From NCBI RefSeq assembly GCF_004402375.1, contig NZ_SOGJ01000015.1:164007-228006 (forward strand): a stretch of DNA of 64,000 bases. The letters run 5' to 3'. A model generated the notes under the pieces. The model was not told the origin of the DNA. It worked only from the letters and a program-made list of their open reading frames with translations, and ran no database searches. The translations under genes were made by a program, and so were the position numbers. How positions within the stretch are numbered: the stretch's first letter is position 1; every line of letters begins with the position of its first letter. Positions 61,367 through 64,000 of the stretch are shown one piece after another. This stretch comes from Cryobacterium breve. Its GTDB lineage: Bacteria > Actinomycetota > Actinomycetes > Actinomycetales > Microbacteriaceae.

Positions 61367-61840
61367 ATGTCTCTCCCGCAGGTCTGCGTGTGCTACCTCA
61401 CCCGCCGTTCCCCGTCGGGGGAGCTGCAGGTGCTGCTCGGTCGCAAGAAGAAGGGCCTTGGCCGGGGCAACATTGTCGGGCTCGGCGGCAAACTCGAGCC
61501 GGGGGAGAGCGCCGTGCAGGCGATGGTGCGGGAAATCGAGGAGGAGTCCGGCCTGGTTGTGGCGGCATCCGCCCTCACCCCGTTGGGCCTGCTGACCTAC
61601 CTGTTTCCGCACCGGGAGGCGTGGAGCCAGCAGTCGAGCGTGTTCGTCTGTGACGAATGGACGGGCACGCCGCGCGAGTCTGACGAGCTGAACCCGGTCT
61701 GGTTCGACGTGGCCGCGCTGCCGGTCGACGAGATGTGGGACGACGCGCGGCACTGGCTGCCGGGAGTGCTCGCCGGCACCCCGGTGCGGGCCACCTTCAC
61801 CTTCGGGTCCGATCTCGCCACGGTGGTCGACCGACTCTGA
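61367..61840 (+). CDS. NUDIX hydrolase (MutT/MTH1-like)
   Basis: The 157-residue protein has an intact Nudix box GKLEPGESAVQAMVREIEEE (41–60) continuing to ESGL. The N-terminal part VCVCYLTRR...LLGRKKKGLGRGN resembles 8-oxo-dGTP diphosphatases of the MTH1 group. It probably cleans oxidised nucleotides, which would fit the neighbouring redox gene, but the substrate is inferred. ATG 61367 follows the TAGCAT box. Confidence 0.9.
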   Translation: MSLPQVCVCYLTRRSPSGELQVLLGRKKKGLGRGNIVGLGGKLEPGESAVQAMVREIEEESGLVVAASALTPLGLLTYLFPHREAWSQQSSVFVCDEWTGTPRESDELNPVWFDVAALPVDEMWDDARHWLPGVLAGTPVRATFTFGSDLATVVDRL

Positions 61841-61929
61841 ATTGACCTGCCTCTTCGGGAGTGTCAGGATCGTTACTGATTTGCAGCTTGAGATAACCCC
61901 GGCTGTCACGCCCCCAACGAAAGACGCCG

Positions 61930-63120
61930 GTGGATTTCACCCTGATCGTGGCGCTTGTGATTGCGCTCGCACTGATTTTTGACTTCACCAACGGTTTTCA
62001 CGACACCGCGAATGCCATGGCCACGCCCATCGCCACCGGTGCCATGCGCCCGAAGGTCGCGGTGGGACTTGCCGCCGTGCTCAACCTGGTCGGAGCCTTC
62101 CTCTCCACCGAGGTGGCCAAGACCATCTCCGGCGGCATCATCAAGGAGGGCGACGCGGGCGTGCAGATCACCCCCGAGATCATCTTCGCCGGCCTGATCG
62201 GTGCCATCGTCTGGAACCTGATCACCTGGCTGCGTGGGCTGCCGTCCAGCTCGAGCCACGCCCTGTTCGGCGGGCTGATCGGTGCCACGATCATCGGTGT
62301 CGGCTCACAGGCCGTCGCCTACGACGTCGTGCTGGCCAAGGTCATCCTGCCCGCGCTGATCGCCCCGCTCACGGTGGGCATCGTGGCCTTCCTTGCTACC
62401 AAGCTCGCCTACTCCATCACCCGCCGTGACGCCGGCAAAGCGGATGGCCGCGGCGGCTTCCGCTATGCGCAGATCTTCTCGTCATCGCTCGTCGCCCTGG
62501 CGCATGGAACCAATGACGCCCAGAAGACCATGGGCGTCATTACCCTCACCCTGATCGCGAGTGGGATGCAGGACGTCGGCACCGGCCCGCAGCTCTGGGT
62601 CATCACCACCTGCGCCCTTGCGATCGCAATCGGCACCTACACGGGCGGCTGGCGCATCATCCTGACCATGGGTCGCGGACTCACCGAGATCAAGCCGGCC
62701 CAGGGCTTCGCGGCGGAGACCAGCACCGCGGCCACCATCCTCGCGTCCAGCCACCTCGGCTTCGCCCTCTCCACCACGCAGGTGGCCTCCGGATCGGTGA
62801 TCGGTTCGGGTCTGGGTCGTCGCGGCTCGACCGTGCGCTGGGGCATGGCGGGCCAGATAGCTCTCGGCTGGGTGCTCACCCTGCCGGCGTCGGCCATTAT
62901 GGGTGCTTTCGCGGCCGGCCTGGCCCTGATCGGCCCGATCGGCATCGTGCTCGACCTGGTGGTCGGCTCCCTGGTTGTGGCCCTGTTGTTCCGTCGGTCC
63001 CGTACGAGTCGGGTCACGCACGACAATCTGCACGACATCGACGACGCCGGGCGGGTCGTGAAAATCCGGAAGACTCCCCGCAAGGTCACCCGCAAGGACC
63101 GGAAGAGGGTCGCACTGTGA
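61930..63120 (+). CDS. Low-affinity inorganic phosphate transporter, PiT family
   Basis: The 396-residue protein has about ten membrane helices and both PiT signature repeats: FDFTNGFHDTANAMAT near the N-terminus and AHGTNDAQKTMGV in the second half, with the SSSHALFGGLIG segment. It imports phosphate with protons or as a metal-phosphate complex. The start is a GTG (MDFTLIVALVIALALIF); the ribosome-binding site is weak. The stop overlaps the next gene (GTGA). A basic tail ends the protein. Confidence 0.95.
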   Translation: MDFTLIVALVIALALIFDFTNGFHDTANAMATPIATGAMRPKVAVGLAAVLNLVGAFLSTEVAKTISGGIIKEGDAGVQITPEIIFAGLIGAIVWNLITWLRGLPSSSSHALFGGLIGATIIGVGSQAVAYDVVLAKVILPALIAPLTVGIVAFLATKLAYSITRRDAGKADGRGGFRYAQIFSSSLVALAHGTNDAQKTMGVITLTLIASGMQDVGTGPQLWVITTCALAIAIGTYTGGWRIILTMGRGLTEIKPAQGFAAETSTAATILASSHLGFALSTTQVASGSVIGSGLGRRGSTVRWGMAGQIALGWVLTLPASAIMGAFAAGLALIGPIGIVLDLVVGSLVVALLFRRSRTSRVTHDNLHDIDDAGRVVKIRKTPRKVTRKDRKRVAL

Positions 63121-63449
63121 TCGATTGGGCCGCTTTCTTCGTCGTCGCGGCTGCCGCGCTCGTCTCCTCCGCCGTCGTCGTGAGCCTGTATTCGCTCGGA
63201 CTGCGACTGCTTACAACCGCTGGCCGCGTTCCTGTGGTCGAGCCGGCCGAGTTCACGGGGGCCATCACCGTGCTCACTCCCAAGCGCGCGGCCAAGGAAG
63301 CCAAGCGGGCGCGCAAGGCGGCGTCCGCCAACCCGTTGAGTCCTCTGCAGAAGCAGATCGCTTTGCTGGGGGCCTACGCCTGTTTCGTGCTCTGCAGCGC
63401 GGCAGTGCTCTACGGGGTCTACCTGATCGTGCCAGCCCTGCACCGCTGA
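63117..63449 (+). CDS. Small two-helix membrane protein coupled to the phosphate transporter
   Basis: The 110-residue protein has an N-terminal helix (FFVVAAAALVSSAVVVSLYSLGL), a basic middle (PKRAAKEAKRARKAAS) and a C-terminal helix (LLGAYACFVLCSAAVLYGVYLIV). I know of no assigned function. The GTG start overlaps the transporter stop by four bases, so it is made with the transporter and is probably a partner or regulator of it. Confidence 0.85.
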   Translation: MIDWAAFFVVAAAALVSSAVVVSLYSLGLRLLTTAGRVPVVEPAEFTGAITVLTPKRAAKEAKRARKAASANPLSPLQKQIALLGAYACFVLCSAAVLYGVYLIVPALHR

Positions 63450-63483
63450 CGCGCAGCGTCCGCGCCGCATCTCTCGTTCTGGT

Positions 63484-63513
63484 CGAGAGTGCTCGTTCCG
63501 CCGATCACTCTCG
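63484..63513. repeat. Inverted repeat after the phosphate transporter operon
   Basis: CGAGAGTG (63484–63491) faces CACTCTCG (63506–63513). A nearby CTCTCG (63471–63476) could pair with the same left arm instead. There is no T-run, so a terminator role is only possible. Confidence 0.45.
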
Positions 63514-63519
63514 CCGGGT

Positions 63520-63614
63520 GCGTGGCCGCGCGGTAGCTGCGTGGCCGCGCGGTAGCTGCGCCGCTGTGCGGGAGCTGCGCCGCTGTGCGGGAGCTGCGCC
63601 GCTGTGCGGGTGGC
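63520..63614 (+). repeat. 19-bp tandem repeat, five units
   Basis: Two identical GCGTGGCCGCGCGGTAGCT units, two identical GCGCCGCTGTGCGGGAGCT units and one variant follow each other in exact 19-base register. It lies in the 551-base gene-free end of the window (63450–64000); reading frames through it are low-complexity translations of the repeat. Confidence 0.9.
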
Positions 63615-63745
63615 ACGCCATGCGCGCAGCGGCGCAGCATGCGCTCGACGCCGAGTTCGGGGGCCGATGAGTTGGGGCGACTCCCGGCATCCGACGGTTG
63701 AGGCGGCAGAGTCCCCGGACGCGAGGTGCCGGCAGTTGTTGAAGG

Positions 63746-64000
63746 TGGCGCGAACGGATGCTGCCGCGAACGGTCTCACACGCTCGCGGCGAACCCTGTG
63801 GAGCGGGGCGCACGGTAGAACCTGCGCCGCGAGTGAGAACCTGCGCCGCGAGTGACAACCTGCGCCGCGCGGGGGTCGTCGCATATGGCGCGAACGGATG
63901 CTGCCGCGAACGGTCGCACACGCTCGTGGCGAACCCTGTGGAGCGGGGCGCACGGTAGAACCTGCGCCGCGAGTGAGAACCTGCGCCGCGAGCGAGAACC
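63746..64000 (+). repeat. 140-bp direct repeat with nested 19-bp units, second copy cut by the window end
   Basis: The block starting TGGCGCGAACGGATGCTG at 63746 repeats at 63886 with few changes. Each copy contains a smaller array of AACCTGCGCCGCGAGTGAG units at 19-base spacing. No gene is supported here. Confidence 0.88.

Noticed and set aside
63419..63953. Arg/Ala-rich frames over the terminal repeats
   Set aside because: They are translations of tandem DNA repeats and have no ribosome-binding sites or known domains.
63520..64000. CRISPR array
   Set aside because: The units are contiguous tandem or block repeats without unique spacers, and no cas genes are present.

Overview
The window is high-GC DNA from an actinomycete, most likely a member of the Microbacteriaceae. 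This rests on the protein families, the frequent GTG starts, many apparently leaderless promoters, and gene order shared with Mycobacterium tuberculosis. Examples are typA–mshB position–fdxA–dapC, divergent dapD/dapE, DUF3117–O-methyltransferase–tatB–mrp–DUF1003–CBS protein–17M stress protein, and DEAD helicase–ferritin-like–DUF3107–adnA–adnB–nudC–uvrD2. It is ordinary chromosome: no prophage, insertion sequence, CRISPR array, tRNA or rRNA was seen. I found no convincing wholly new multigene system; the unusual material is single-gene oddities, promoter architecture and dispersed repeats.

Region by region. 1–4.2 kb: the end of a peptide ABC importer operon (permease tail, fused double ATPase, binding lipoprotein). 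4.2–6.8 kb: typA and a small lipoprotein. 6.9–10.3 kb: an efeUOB iron-uptake operon behind a strong DtxR/IdeR box. 10.4–14.4 kb: a catalytically dead MshB-like membrane protein, ferredoxin, dapC and citrate synthase. 14.6–20.7 kb: a penicillin acylase-family protein, dapD and dapE firing from one shared promoter, and a PIG-V-like membrane protein. 20.7–29.6 kb: DUF3117, O-methyltransferase, tatB, an IclR regulator, PPK2, succinic semialdehyde dehydrogenase, mrp, DUF1003, a CBS protein and a stress protein. 29.7–35.4 kb: aminopeptidase P, a membrane-anchored EEP-family phosphohydrolase, a PHP phosphoesterase and a PTS EIIBCA sugar permease.

35.7–50.8 kb is rich in genome-maintenance genes: a DEAD-box RNA helicase, a ferritin-like protein, DUF3107, the AdnAB helicase-nuclease, a phosphotransferase, NudC, UvrD2, an SGNH hydrolase and a P-loop kinase. 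50.8–57.4 kb holds an orphan E1-like protein, an SDR/DUF2867 fusion, an SGNH-fold protein lacking its nucleophile, a CsoR-family sensor with its operator, a possible 55-residue protein, and a DUF2207 protein whose glycine tail is cut off by an in-frame stop. 57.6–63.4 kb: a SNF2 helicase, phosphofructokinase, mycoredoxin, a NUDIX hydrolase and a PiT phosphate transporter with a small partner. The last 550 bases are non-coding tandem and direct repeats.

Four genes (dapC, dapD, dapE and, more distantly, gltA) bear on lysine/cell-wall and central metabolism. AdnAB, UvrD2 and the SNF2 protein form a DNA-repair theme. EfeUOB, ferredoxin, mycoredoxin, NudC and the ferritin-like protein form an iron/redox theme. 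Fourteen genes have a TANNNT box ending six or seven bases before the start codon, which implies leaderless mRNAs and was used to choose starts.
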